64,000 nt of DNA from positions 1,426,001 through 1,490,000 of the forward strand of contig OZ020259.1 of NCBI GenBank assembly GCA_963971285.1, given 5' to 3'. This DNA comes from Astropecten irregularis. Its lineage: Eukaryota; Echinodermata; Asteroidea; Paxillosida; Astropectinidae. The position numbers and the translations under genes were made by a program. Under the pieces are notes generated by a model, which was given only the letters and a program-made list of their open reading frames with translations, did no database searches and was not told the origin of the DNA. Below, piece after piece: positions 11,701 through 20,771 of this stretch (position 1 is its first letter; every line of letters begins with the position of its first letter).

Positions 11701-12387
11701 CTTTTTGACCCCAGTATCAGCTTACTGTCGCGAGTCGTCAAAGTGGAACGTCGGGTCACGCTGATTGACCGCAAACTGGACATGCTGATTGAACTCTATC
11801 GAGAGGAACGGCACGGGAAAATGCAGGAGAGCCGGAGTGAGGAGAAAGATGATTCCCATGAATCAGAGCTGGACATGGCCCCGAAGGGTTTCCGGCGGAG
11901 GGGCTGGAGCTCGGGTGCCCCACGGCCGCGCGACGCGACAGGGCAGCGGCACGAATCCACGGACACCTCCTCGGCCACATCCCCTGCTGACATCACGGGG
12001 ACAGGGGTCGTGGCGCACAAACTAAAGTCCTCGGACCCTAGCCTCGTGGAGGACGAGGCGCAGGAAGCGGACGTTACAATCAGCTCGTGCCTCCCGCCCG
12101 ATGCGCAGGCGCAGTCCGGGGACACGGCCGGCGCTAAGACACGCCTGGGCACTCTGGCACGGGACTCTGTCGACGAAGTGCCGACAAAAGAAGACGCTGC
12201 CTCCCAACAGGCCGAGCCCAAGAAATTAAGCCGGAGATGGAAACGACCAGGGGCTGTTAGAATCCGGCCGGCAAGGTCGGCCGAATCGGTGAACTGCCCA
12301 CCCTCTGGTGACTCTGTCTCATACAGTAGTGGACGCCAGTCCAGCATGGGAAGCCTAGCACCCGCAGACGGTGAAACAAGAATTTGA
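5650..12387 (+). CDS. KCNQ (Kv7) potassium channel, C-terminal part, spliced
   Basis: This is the 3' portion of a voltage-gated K+ channel alpha subunit of the KCNQ family, a plasma-membrane tetramer that carries M-type current. Exons in order are 5650-5760, 6442-6537, 8023-8117, 8998-9024 (tentative), 10741-10958, 11349-11538 and 11628-12387; phases agree across every junction. Visible parts are the TTVGYGD selectivity filter, S6 with the PAG hinge, helix A with an IQ-like calmodulin site, helix B, and a C-terminal RVVKVERRV block before a long tail. The helix B motif [14 protein letters not shown] and the RVVKVE motif match KCNQ2-5 rather than KCNQ1. This is known family knowledge applied to what is seen. 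S1-S5 exons are outside the window. Confidence 0.95.
5876..6064. mobile_element. Foldback MITE, family D
   Basis: Terminal inverted repeats AATAGCACTCCGCAC (5876-5890) and GTGCGGAGCGCTATT (6050-6064) match at 14 of 15 positions. Inside are CAGACAAACATTGCAACCATG and alternating purine-pyrimidine GTGTGCACGCGCG, plus a perfect TGACGTCA at 6038-6045. A second, shorter copy is nested inside another element at 55202-55328. No coding capacity. Confidence 0.85.
6442..6537 (+). CDS. KCNQ exon: end of S6 and start of helix A
   Basis: This 32-codon exon begins [20 protein letters not shown] and ends HPAAMLIQ at the donor CAG|GTACAA. The acceptor is CCCTTAG. It covers the end of S6, the PIP2-sensitive post-S6 RQKH region, and the first half of the IQ-type calmodulin-binding helix A. 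The last 30 or so bases and the donor are themselves the first unit of the minisatellite that follows, which is very unusual. Reading past the donor hits TGA at 6580. Confidence 0.95.
6504..7456. repeat. 114-117-bp minisatellite containing an exon end and its splice donor
   Basis: There are eight full copies plus a short ninth, with the CAGCCATGCT landmark near 6521, 6635, 6752, 6867, 6983, 7100, 7217 and 7333 and a truncated CACCCGGCAG near 7445. Copy 1 overlaps the coding end of the KCNQ exon. Each copy repeats GGCACCC(G/A)GCAGCCATGC, TATACAG and the following base pair that forms the donor. Copies 1 and 4-8 keep CAG|GTACAA; copies 2 and 3 read CAG|CTACAA. The rest of each unit is G-rich intron sequence. 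Long minus-strand frames here are by-products of a period that is often 117, a multiple of three. Confidence 0.95.
7874..7953 (+). repeat. Family G hammerhead-like repeat, best-preserved copy
   Basis: TAATAAACTGCTGCAAACTG leads, then CTCATCAACC, then TTTGAGAAAGATCCGGCTAG, GGATCGAAACGTCAGGCCC and CTTCCTAACTCC. The order TGAGAAA, GATCC...GGATC stem, GAAACGTC resembles the conserved strand of a type I hammerhead ribozyme (CUGANGA, stem II, GAAA). It lies in the KCNQ intron just before the next exon. Confidence 0.7.
8023..8117 (+). CDS. KCNQ exon: rest of helix A
   Basis: The acceptor CCGTCCAG at 8015-8022 is followed by 95 bp encoding [20 protein letters not shown] and then [11 protein letters not shown], with two bases left over; the donor is AA|GTGAGT. 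WRCYA is the conserved second half of the KCNQ helix A calmodulin site, and the joined motif across the intron is [10 protein letters not shown], as expected for the family. Confidence 0.93.
8118..8997. other. KCNQ intron
   Basis: AT-rich intron with no gene. It contains AGGGCGCTATTTAC near 8303, one of several GCGCCCTC-type motifs in the window. Confidence 0.7.
8998..9024 (+). CDS. Possible 27-bp KCNQ micro-exon
   Basis: A 27-bp stretch sits between TTTGTCAG and GTAAGAAC. With the two bases carried over from the previous exon it reads as nine codons (VQARSNRHR-like) and leaves the same phase, so it can be included or skipped without a frame change. Alternative small exons are known in this linker between helices A and B in KCNQ genes. 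The call rests only on splice-site quality and phase; transcripts would decide. Confidence 0.4.
9067..9245. repeat. CCACGCCCACC degenerate tandem repeat
   Basis: GACCACGCCCACC-like units of about 20 bp are repeated three times at 9067-9130, with looser CCCCGCCCACTTACC units up to 9245. The open frame across it is low complexity. It is intronic and has no family assignment. Confidence 0.7.
9933..9946. promoter_or_regulatory. CTCF-like motif
   Basis: GCGCCCTCTGTTGG fits the reverse-complement animal CTCF core at 13 of 14 positions by eye. It lies in a KCNQ intron. Similar but weaker GCGCCCTC motifs occur near 8303, 23133, 25001, 37594, 62770 and 62791. Binding is a prediction only. Confidence 0.35.
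10340..10396 (-). repeat. Hammerhead-like motif (CTGAAGA...GGAACGC)
   Basis: On the - strand it reads CTCCTGAAGACGAACAGAGC then ACACTGTTCGGAACGC. CTGAAGA matches CUGANGA exactly, CGAACAG/CTGTTCG is a perfect 7-bp stem II, and GGAACGC is a near match to GAAACGTC. It resembles the motif at 36790-36833. Confidence 0.55.
10419..10666. mobile_element. Foldback MITE, family A, copy 2
   Basis: Starts CAGGGGCCAATTTCATAGAG and ends CTCTATGAAATTGGCCCCTG; the 20-base ends are reverse complements of each other. The interior shares the TTAGCACCAAAAATTGC / GTGCTTAAGCAG arms with the copy at 552. It ends only about 75 bp before the next KCNQ exon, close to its splicing signals. Confidence 0.9.
10741..10958 (+). 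CDS. KCNQ exon: linker between helices A and B
   Basis: The acceptor GCCTTGCAG is followed by 218 bp encoding a hydrophilic linker ([20 protein letters not shown]..., then [13 protein letters not shown] and [10 protein letters not shown]), and the donor is AAG|GTAAGT. The phase accepts two bases from the previous exon and leaves one. RLSIKRS is a likely basic kinase-type site. This linker is poorly conserved in the family, so the assignment rests on phase, splice sites and position. Confidence 0.85.
11349..11538 (+). CDS. KCNQ exon: helix B
   Basis: A polypyrimidine tract and CACCAAAG precede the exon, and GAG|GTAGGT ends it. It encodes [20 protein letters not shown] then [20 protein letters not shown] and [20 protein letters not shown]. 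This is KCNQ helix B, the second calmodulin-binding helix, followed by the start of helix C. The [17 protein letters not shown] core is close to KCNQ2-5. The last codon is split over the next junction (AG|G, arginine). Confidence 0.95.
11628..12387 (+). CDS. KCNQ last exon: assembly region and C-terminal tail
   Basis: The acceptor GGATGCAG is followed by 253 codons and a TGA stop at 12385. It begins [10 protein letters not shown] and includes [20 protein letters not shown] and [16 protein letters not shown], which correspond to the helix C/D coiled coil that sets subunit assembly in KCNQ2-5. The remaining 170 or so residues are Ser-, Pro- and Arg-rich and probably disordered, ending [16 protein letters not shown] content rises strongly here compared with the flanking introns. 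A 230-codon antisense frame is a shadow of this exon. Confidence 0.93.
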
Positions 12388-12954
12388 ATCTTGACGCATG
12401 TACAGAACAGACAGATTAAAAGAACACACAAAACCTGAATCTTCAAGCATTGCAGGAGTTTCTTGCATACAAGAATATGTGTGTTCAACTCAAATCTACT
12501 TTTCCATTATTTTTTCGTTTGTTCTTTTTTTTTGCATTTGGTATATATATTGACGCAAAAGGCAAAACGTGAAATTGTGTGTGTCTAAAATATGTAGCAT
12601 TAACATGACATACCTCATTGGTATTTCAAGTGCAAAACAAATGCCACAATTTTTACAGTGTATTCTATAAAAAAAAGCGGTGTCTTCAGTATTAGCAAGA
12701 TAATCAAGCCCGTGGCCATCGCAAGGACAAAATGATTCCGCAAATTCTAAAGTTGACTCACGTGCAGAAGGGACATCTCCAGTGTCTTCTTTACGTCAAC
12801 AACAACAACAACAACAACAACAAATCACCAGGAGATGGGACGATGGGAAAAAACTCCGGCCCCGAGCAGCTGTGTGTTGTACAGAACGACGAGAGCCCAG
12901 AATATACTAAATATATTTTTGTATTTTGCTGGTTACAAATGTGGGCCTAATAAA
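12388..12954 (+). other. KCNQ 3' UTR with polyadenylation signal
   Basis: AT-rich DNA after the stop codon, with a (CAA)n tract at 12797-12823 and AATAAA at 12949-12954. The transcript end is inferred. A longer 3' UTR cannot be excluded, because the AT-rich DNA continues. Confidence 0.55.
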
Positions 12955-13529
12955 TTGTATTCGTGGATTTGCTTTCTTGAGTCATTAAAGAAATCTGTTT
13001 GAATGAAACGAAACAAAAACTAACCTAACTTTTCGCAGAAGGATGTGGTTTCGGGCGACGGCTTCATCAGTCCGATTGACACAAGTGGATTCTGGCTTCT
13101 TGCGACCGTCGACCATCGAGCTCCAAGTCTTTAGCTTGATCAGATACACCACAGTCTAGTATTTGTACTATTGGTTTGTTTTTTCCAACTCCACTGCTGT
13201 AGAAAAGCAGTCACTCATTCATTTAATTAAAAAGACAAATTATAATTCCACAACATTTTACTACTGCACCGAAGTTAAAAATTTTGTGCTTTCGCTGCCA
13301 GAATATTTAATCTGCCATGGTCTTTCCCGTTAACTGTCAGTAGCTTTTGTGAAACAAAAGAACTGATTATTATTATTACAAAACAAATATATAAAGATGT
13401 AGTTTCCAGGGTTGGAAGTTGTAGACGGCCTGAGACAATGGGATGTCTCCGCAGAAAAACAAAAGAGTTTTTCATTGTGATTACCGGTAGTAAACGCTGT
13501 GAACTGGATGTGTTTCTTGTGACTTTTGG

Positions 13530-14391
13530 ATATGTTCACGTTAGCAGTACGCATGACTACAAATTTCTCCGGAACCATTTGATGCTTATGGAAATTTGGC
13601 TGATGCAGGACTCGAACCCGAATCCTTTGGGGTGGTGTGTGAGGTGTATGACCTCTTGAGCTACCCAGGTGAGCAATCGAACCAGAGACCTGCGGAATCC
13701 CGCCACAAGCTCTAACCCACTTGAGCTATATCTAGCCATTCCGTACTCTCACAAGCAAGACTCGAACCCGAATCCTTAGGAGTATTGTGTGAGGTGTATG
13801 ACCTCCTGAGCTACCTAGAGGAGCAATCGAACCAGAGACCTGCGGAATCCCGCCACTAGCTCTCTCCTACCTGAGCTATATCCATCCATCCCATACTATC
13901 ACAAGCAAGACTCGAACCCAAATTTTTTGGAGTGGTGTGTGAGGTGTATGACCTCCTGAGCTACCCAGGTGAGCAATCGAACCAGAGACCTGCGGAATCC
14001 CGCCACTAGCTCTCTCCTACCTGAGCTATATCCATCCATCCCATACTCTCACAAGCAAGACTCGAACCTGAATCCTTTGGAGTGGTCCGTGAGGTGTATG
14101 ACCTCCTGAGCTACCCAGGTGAGCAATCGAACCAGAGAGCTGTGGAATCCCGCCACAAGCTCTCTCCTACCTGAGCTATATCTAGCCATCCCGTACTCTC
14201 ACAAGCAAGACTCAAACCTGAATCCTTTGGAGTGTTCTGTGAGGTGTATGACCTCCTGAGCTACCCAGGTGAGCAATCGAACCAGAGACCTGCGGAATCC
14301 TGCCACATGCTCTCTCCCACCTGAGCTATCCATCTCGTACTCTTACAACAGAGAATGATAATTCATGGATTCTTACTGCTAACGTGAATAT
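13530..14391. mobile_element. Inverted repeat bracketing the tRNA-like array
   Basis: ATATGTTCACGTTAGCAGTA at 13530-13549 is matched by its near reverse complement TACTGCTAACGTGAATAT at 14374-14391, just outside the array. The arrangement suggests an element whose interior has been filled by tandem tRNA-like units. No transposase is present. Confidence 0.55.
13604..14345 (-). repeat. Tandem array of 150-bp units, each with two tRNA-like modules
   Basis: Five units have an exact 150-bp period (B-box landmark at 13611, 13761, 13911, 14061, 14211). On the - strand each unit holds two tRNA-like modules. Module 1 has TAGCTCAGGAGGTCATACAC and GGATTCGGGTTCGAGTC. Module 2 has TATAGCTCAGGTAGGAGAG, GGCGGGATTCCGC and GGTTCGATTGC. 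Both therefore carry RNA polymerase III A and B boxes at tRNA spacing. The modules do not fold into a convincing full cloverleaf with acceptor stem, so they are called tRNA-derived rather than tRNA genes. Confidence 0.8.
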
Positions 14392-14605
14392 GCCACATGA
14401 GTGTGTATAATGATGCAGTCACTGTAATGCACCAGCAATTGAAGTAAGTCTTGTCCCATTAGTAAGCATAGAAGCAGCTGCCATCGCAAATAGAAATAAA
14501 GATTCTGTCATCTTTTTAATTTTTTCTCAGTAAGCCTGAGAGGTTAATAAGTGTGGTGGACATTATACACAAGTCAAGTATTTTGCATTGACACAAATCT
14601 CAAAT

Positions 14606-14627
14606 CTCGGCTCCGGCTCAGGCTCTG
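14606..14627. repeat. Remnant of GGCTCA hexanucleotide element (family F)
   Basis: CGGCTCCGGCTCAGGCTCTG is followed by CCATTTCGTGAATCCATTTC, the same flank as the larger family F elements at 34084 and 46918. It is truncated by or fused to a family A MITE at 14672. Confidence 0.55.
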
Positions 14628-14671
14628 GAACAGCCTCCATTTCGTGAATCCATTTCAAAATAACAGTACAG

Positions 14672-14805
14672 GCTGTGATTGTTCTTTGGCTGCTGTTCAC
14701 TGACCATAACATCAAATGAAATTTTCAACGGTGGTTTGTTTTATTGGGCAAGACATTTTGTGCTAAGAAAATTTTTGTGCTTAGTAGCTCCATGAAATTT
14801 GCCCC
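14672..14805. mobile_element. Foldback MITE, family A, 5'-truncated copy
   Basis: Contains TGATTGTTCTTTGGCTGCTG, TTTGTTTTATTGGGCAAGAC and the end CTCCATGAAATTTGCCCC. It corresponds to the right half of the family A elements; the left arm is missing. Confidence 0.75.
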
Positions 14806-17464
14806 ATACACATCATTGGTGCTGCATCATTAGGGCTACACTGAAACTCAAATTTAGGAAATCTTTGTTTGTTAAAAGTCAGTCATGGTAGGAACCCTAA
14901 ACTATAGACATAGATCCTTGTAGAGTATTTTCTCCATTTTCCTTTAATCTTGGAAACCTACAACTCTTTCAAAGTTCGTTATTTCTGCTTTTGAAGCAAC
15001 AAAAAACAAAACTCAAAAGAATAATGGCTGATGTAAAATATTACTGAGTAATGATGACATTACAACTTATTCGTAACATAAAAAAATCGACGTCGTTGTG
15101 TACCGTAATTCATATTGACTCGAAAAGAAAAATTTAAATAAATGTGAACAGTTTTAAAGATATAAAAGAGTGCCAATGGACATAATGACGTATTTTTACT
15201 TGTATGTATGGTGTATTATAATCTTTGTATCTTTTTGGGGGTCATATTTTTTGCTTTCATTTTTATTTTTAATATATCCACGACAAATTATGGCAAGGGT
15301 TGAAAAGAAGACCAATAACTGTTGTTGTAGAGACCAATTTTTATTTTCGTATTATTGTGCTCGGTCAGCTACGTCTGACATGGCAGCAGTGTTTTCTAGT
15401 GACATTGTGTCTGTATTTACAACGCAGGGTGAGAGGGCAAAAGAAGACAAAATTGTAGCTAAAGATTTGAGGCCATTGGTCATTTTGGTAATTTTATTCC
15501 GACAAGTCTCAGAATTACAGACTTGAATTCAGAGTCCTTATTTATCGGTCAAAAAGTTGTCTGATAATTCCGTGTCGGCTTTTGGTTATTAATTTTATCG
15601 TGTCTGGAAAGTGGGTTAAAGTTGAGGCTAAGAAAAACAAATCAAAATTCCGATTTCATATTGGTTGAAGATTCCTCTTACATTCACATTATGTATAGCT
15701 CCCAACACGTACAAAAAAGTCCTTCTCTTATGTCATCCTATTCACTTTTAGCTTCAATTTTAAGCCACACTTTTGACAAACTAAAAGTACCAATGGGCAT
15801 TGTAGCTTCATTTTAAATTTAAAAGAACATGTAATAGAAACAATTTCACATCATGTACTGCGCCCGTTGCTCAGTGAGTGAATTCATTTCGTATCTGTAC
15901 ATTAATTATCAACAGGTGTTTTCAATTAATTACCAAAAATTCAAATTTATCCATAAATTATTAAACCGATATCTTCATCAATTACTTGTAGTACTTTATT
16001 ACTCCTTCATAAATCTCTGTAAGCATTTTATCGGGATAAAAATAATGTTGGGGTACAAAATTTTGATTTTTAAAGATCATTTTTTCATCAAGAGTGTTCA
16101 TCACTTTATCTTTCCACATTTACTATAATTATTATAATTTTTTAACATGATTGCTATTACCCCTGATTGTATAATATGCCCCAAGCCTATGACCTGCTTA
16201 AGCATCTTTTTTTTAATAATTAAAGGCCATTGTTTTTGTTTTGGTATTTGGGTTTTAGTTTAGTCATATATTCATTTGCATAATGCTTGTGTTGCCTATT
16301 AGCTGTGTACATTCATTATGATGCAATAACGTATATATTTGTTTAATTCATAATATTTTCGTTTGATTGTTTTTTGTTTGGTTTCTTTTAATTTGTAGCT
16401 TCAGGTTTGGGTTTTATGTCATTTCATTCATATCGTTTAATTTGGTGGTATTGTTTTTGTTACTCATTTGTTTCTTTGCTTTGAAAGTGTTTTGCTGTAT
16501 ACCTGGAACACCCCCACAGTACTTTTTTTTACCCATTTTTAATCACTCCCCAAACCTGAGATTTCATTTCTTGTGTTATCCTCCCTCCCCCTCCTGCCCC
16601 TCCCCTCCCCTGCACCTCCACCCCCCCCCCTCACATTTAGTCACCCCCCTACACACCCCTCAACACCAACCCCTACCCTACCCTTCCCTCGCATCATATT
16701 GCTCCCCTCACAAATTGCCTTCAAAAATGCTGATTTAAGTTCTGTAATGTGGAATACCGTCATGTTGATACCTACAATATCATATACCACGCTGCTGATA
16801 AGTCTGCAAAAAATAAGGGTAAAAGCAAACTGTACATGGTCTGTGCTGCAGTTCTTTGTAAGAAGTTATTTTTCCAAATAAAATTTTTGAGAAGTGACAA
16901 TTTAATGACAGATTCATACAAAAAACTACTAATATTTGAATTTTGATGCATTGAAAAGGTCAGTACTTTTGTTGATTTGAATACCAACACTCACTGGTTG
17001 ATGACATTTTCATTTTTAAATGCCTCATATTTTGCTTTCTTTTCGAGTCAGGAATGTATATTTTATTTTATCCGTTAGTTCATTGTCGCAGGCCGTTACC
17101 ACGCTGCATGCCTGTGAAGTAATTTATTGGTGGAAGAAATAACTCATCCTAGTAGTTTAAACTACATATCAATAATTCTTATAAAATTGAATTTTGTTTT
17201 ATAATTGAACTGTTATTGGAAAACCTCTGCAGCTTGTTCATTCATTTTATGATGTATAGGATTATAATGTTTTCAAACCATGTGGTTTTGTTTGGGGGGG
17301 GGGGGAATCACATGGCTGTATTTGTTGGTATTTATTACCTGGGTTCGCAAACAGCGATTATTTGATTCCGGATTTGTTTGTTTGTTTGTTTTTGTTTTTG
17401 TTTTGCTTTTGTTCGTAGACGTCATTAGACTGGCATGATGACAGGGGCCGGCTAAATGAAAACA
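14806..17464. other. AT-rich DNA, no gene seen
   Basis: Strongly AT-rich with long T runs. A C-rich tract lies at 16575-16700. Frames of up to 123 codons (15170-15526, 16367-16738) are low-complexity hydrophobic translations without motifs. Part of this may be distal KCNQ 3' UTR. Confidence 0.5.
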
Positions 17465-17691
17465 TAGGACCTTTACGGAAACATGGCTTGAGGCTAGGCT
17501 TGGTACTTATTTTTCTACCGCCATTTGAGGCCCAGCAAACGAAATGAAGGGATTGGGCTACATGACGAAGCCAAAGAAAGGCCCCAGCTTCGCCATGATG
17601 TATCTCAAGCACGTCATTTCATTTAGGACACAAAATGGCAGTAGCAAAAATCCCTAGCCTAGCCTCAAGTCTTATTTCGTAAAGGCCCATA
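17465..17691. mobile_element. Foldback element, family E, copy 1
   Basis: Starts GGACCTTTACGGAAACATGG, CTTGAGGCTAGGCTTGGTA and ends TAGCCTCAAGTCTTATTTCG, TAAAGGCCCATAG: an inverted repeat of CTTTACGAAA...GGCTTGAGGCTAGG. The interior has ACACAAAATGGCAGTAG and GAAGCCAAAGAAAGGCCCC. Other copies are at 35043-35174, 50120-50315 and 51563-51700. Confidence 0.8.
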
Positions 17692-18429
17692 GTATACAGA
17701 CAAACAGATAGATACCATACTGACGGACAGACGGACATTTAGATGTCTTAGGATTCGACACCGACGCACGGACTTGACAACAAACTTAAAGACGGACAGA
17801 AAACATCTTTGTATGGCAAAACAGTACTCGGCTGATCATGACGTTACATAATCTGAACCAGCCTATAATTTAACTGACAAAAATGACATTCAACCTTATC
17901 AACTCTCATACAGTCTATTGAACACTTCGAACATAACATTTGTTTAAAAACAATTTATTCATTTTATTTATATATTTATTCATTTTGTAATAATCAGTAT
18001 TAGACATGAACACTCTTTTTTGGCACTGTGGATTCACTATACCCTCATAGATTGTAAAAATCCTTTTCCCATTATTTTTTGCTTCAATTGTTCTTTCATA
18101 ACTTCATAAAAGTTTTGACAACTCTTTATTTTGACAGTAAGACCTGACTTATATAAAATAATTATTGTTGTCATAAGTGCAGCAACAGGTGTAGAAATTA
18201 TTATCATCGTCTCATATTTGTATACATAAAAAGCCAAGTGTATAAAATTTGATTATCAGCTTAAGAAATTGAATAAAATTCTGAGGAAAAAAAGTCGGTT
18301 ACTGGCTGGTGTGTCTTTTCATTTCAAGTTTTTGCAAGGCTTGGAAAACCATTCCAGTTGAATATAGTTAGCTAAAAAGTTAAGAAAAGCGTTTAATTAA
18401 TTATAATTTGAAGTAGTTTTACATAATCG
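17692..18429. other. Intergenic, no gene seen
   Basis: Begins with GACGGACAGACGGACAT and similar GACGGAC units around 17720-17800, a degenerate short repeat. The rest is AT-rich, with AATAAA-type hexamers near 18270 that could be a distal polyadenylation site of the + strand gene. Confidence 0.4.
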
Positions 18430-18694
18430 AGTAAGCTTACTCGCGATTGTGGTGCGGGAAAGCCTCGAGGAAAGGCTAGCGTAACGGCGGCCCCTCATTG
18501 GTCAAAACTTTTTTGATGCATGCAGGCGGTTTTCTTTCGTTGTGCGCGGGAAAAGTGTGCCACTTTTTTGTAGGGCCGCCATTTTATTCGTTAGAGTCAG
18601 ACAAACAACGTGGAATCTTTGTGGACGCCGTTGTTTACTTCAAGCCATTAAAAACACCAGACTTTGACTCGGAAGAGTGACAGCAACTTTGAAG
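18430..18694 (+). promoter_or_regulatory. Promoter-like GC-rich island with possible untranslated first exon
   Basis: A GC-rich patch in AT-rich surroundings. It has an inverted CCAAT box (CTCATTGGTC, 18494-18503), an E2F-like GCGCGGGAAAA (18544-18554) and a YY1/initiator-like GCCGCCATTTT (18575-18585), and is followed by a possible exon ending at a good donor GAAG|GTGAGA (18694/18695). A 60-codon frame (18498-18680) spans it but has no recognisable domain. I infer a start site for a + strand transcript, perhaps non-coding, running towards and antisense to ATP5IF1. Confidence 0.4.
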
Positions 18695-20621
18695 GTGAGA
18701 ATTGGGTGAATTTGAGCTCTGGGGAAAAGGGAGTAAAACGCTGCAATCTGGGAAATAATCAGCATCTTCTTTTACAAAAGGTACAATCATTCTCTATGTT
18801 TTGCGTGATTGAAATAGGTCATTGTACTGATCATGACACCTCTTCTTAAGCACATAGAATTACCCGTTTACCCTTGTCTGGCCCCCAACACACCCGTTGT
18901 GCCGACAATTATATCCTTGTTAAAATTATCCTTAAAATTAAATGGCAGGCCACATTTTGTGGGAAATTTGCGGGGTTTTGATTGTTCAGAACATTTTATG
19001 GATTTTAATTGAAAGGGCCGCGCCATAAGGACCACCAACGATCCGAAAGTTAACTGCTTGCTCATACTTTCTGCTATGAAGAAGAGGTGTATATACCTCA
19101 GGCTTTTTTGGTAGGAGCAGCCCTTTAAATGAGAAAATTCGATGACCCGACGGTTGGTGGTTGAAGTGCATGTTTACTGTTGTTTACTTGGAAAATAGGT
19201 AGTAGCCTAGGTACCATTAAAGACGGGATAGAAATGCACAGGGCTTTACCATGATTTTATGAGAATGTTCGGTGACATACATCCATCCAATCGTGTATCA
19301 AGCAAACATAGTTTGATCAGCCTATAATTATGATGGCGAACTTTTGATCGCCTTGGTAATCCACAAAATTAGTATGACATATTGATAGTTTGAGTGTCTA
19401 GTTAAAAAGAAGCAGATTGGTTTTTTTTTATAAATTGATGGATTTGTCTGTGCACAACCTTCTAAAATAATGTAACATCTAATCTACCAGTCATTAAATG
19501 AGGGTGGAGGCCTACTTTTCACTTCCCAGCCCCCAAGCCAATTGACCAACGCCTTCTAACCCATCTATTGATATCTAACTTTTTCACAGAACCCAAGCAG
19601 CAGCAATCAGACACACAAAACAAGAACGAATTATAATTATGTAATCCACAATAACTATCTTTTTTATTAATTATTTTAACAATCCATGCAAACAAAATCA
19701 CACTGTGTCAATGAATAAACGGCTGGTGTCTTCTAAGAGAAATATCCTGTCCAGTGAGGGCGCCCTTCCATTTTATGGTCAGGAGCTTGCGATTTCACAC
19801 AAGGCAACATTTAATTTGTAGTAATAACTCATCTTGCTGGCATTATATTATTCACACGAAGACCCAGCTGTTAAAACTAACGGCAATCAAAACAACCAAT
19901 ATAAGTTAACAATGGCTCCTCAACAACAGAACTGAGAGGATGTTCCAAATTGATGGTATGAAGATTACCAATCAATAAGTTTTGTTTATAGTTATGCATG
20001 TGAAAAATATGGCAACCATAATAATAAATTTTTAACACATCCTGAACGGCAAATATATATTTTTCTGTCTGAACTTTGCTTTGAAGTTGTGCTTGAATTT
20101 AACTGACATTATTTCAGCTTGCAAATGAAGATGGGATTTAAGTCCAACTTGTTTATAGACTATTACCCAAGTTTTGATCTACATACACAAATAAATTCAA
20201 ACTTGACGAGGTTACGAATTTGTGTTCACCCTACTTTTCATGCAGTCAATAACATAAATCATTCATTCAATCCACTGAGATTTTACCCTCATAAAAAGAA
20301 ACTATGACGAGAAGTGTTTGAACAAATGCACGCTTAGATGCTGATCAAGAAGTTCCTTTTGGTACAGGTTCTGTTATCTAGCAAGCAGATTAAATTTGAT
20401 AATATCAGTAAACTTCTAAATTGGTTCTAGTGGCACGGGTTGGGTAGTTTTGCAGCCTAACAGCTTAACGATCATTAATAAGGGGCCAGAGGTGGATAGA
20501 TGGCTTTCAGAAATTGTGGTAAACACATCCAGAGAAAACACCATTGACCATTATAACTTCAAAACTCTCCTCTCTCAGCATAAAAATGCACTGCATCAAT
20601 GCTTAAAATTACAAGCCGTCT
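18695..20621. other. Intergenic or ATP5IF1 3' UTR, no coding gene seen
   Basis: AT-rich with no supported exon. The DNA just below 20622 would hold the ATP5IF1 3' UTR on the - strand; I could not fix a polyadenylation site. Confidence 0.45.
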
Positions 20622-20771
20622 CTAGTCGCTGTCGCTACCAGAGCCTTCGCCTAGTTCCCTCTTGCGTTTCTTTAGTCGCTCAATGGCTTCTTGATGGCGG
20701 TTCATCTCCCGTTCGTGAGCCTCGATCTCGTCATCGTGGTGCTTTTTCAGTTCCTTCAACTGCGCCGCTTG
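20622..20771 (-). CDS. ATP5IF1 exon 4 (coiled coil and stop)
   Basis: The acceptor CCTTCAG is preceded by a (TTTG)n tract that serves as the polypyrimidine tract. The exon encodes QAAQLKELKKHHDDEIEAHE and further heptads rich in Glu, Lys and Arg, ending GEGSGSDSD and a TAG stop at 20624-20622. This segment forms the antiparallel coiled coil of the IF1 dimer. Confidence 0.95.
   Translation of the reverse strand, partial: QAAQLKELKKHHDDEIEAHEREMNRHQEAIERLKKRKRELGEGSGSDSD

Noticed and set aside
11796-12488. 230-codon minus-strand frame
   Set aside because: Antisense shadow of the GC-rich last KCNQ exon, whose sense frame matches the family.
13604-14345. A cluster of genuine tRNA genes
   Set aside because: Modules have A and B boxes, but I could not pair an acceptor stem or find a convincing anticodon arm in each, and the strict 150-bp tandem period points to a repeat.
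16367-16881. Proline-rich frames near 16.6 kb
   Set aside because: They arise from a C-rich simple tract and have no splice or start support.
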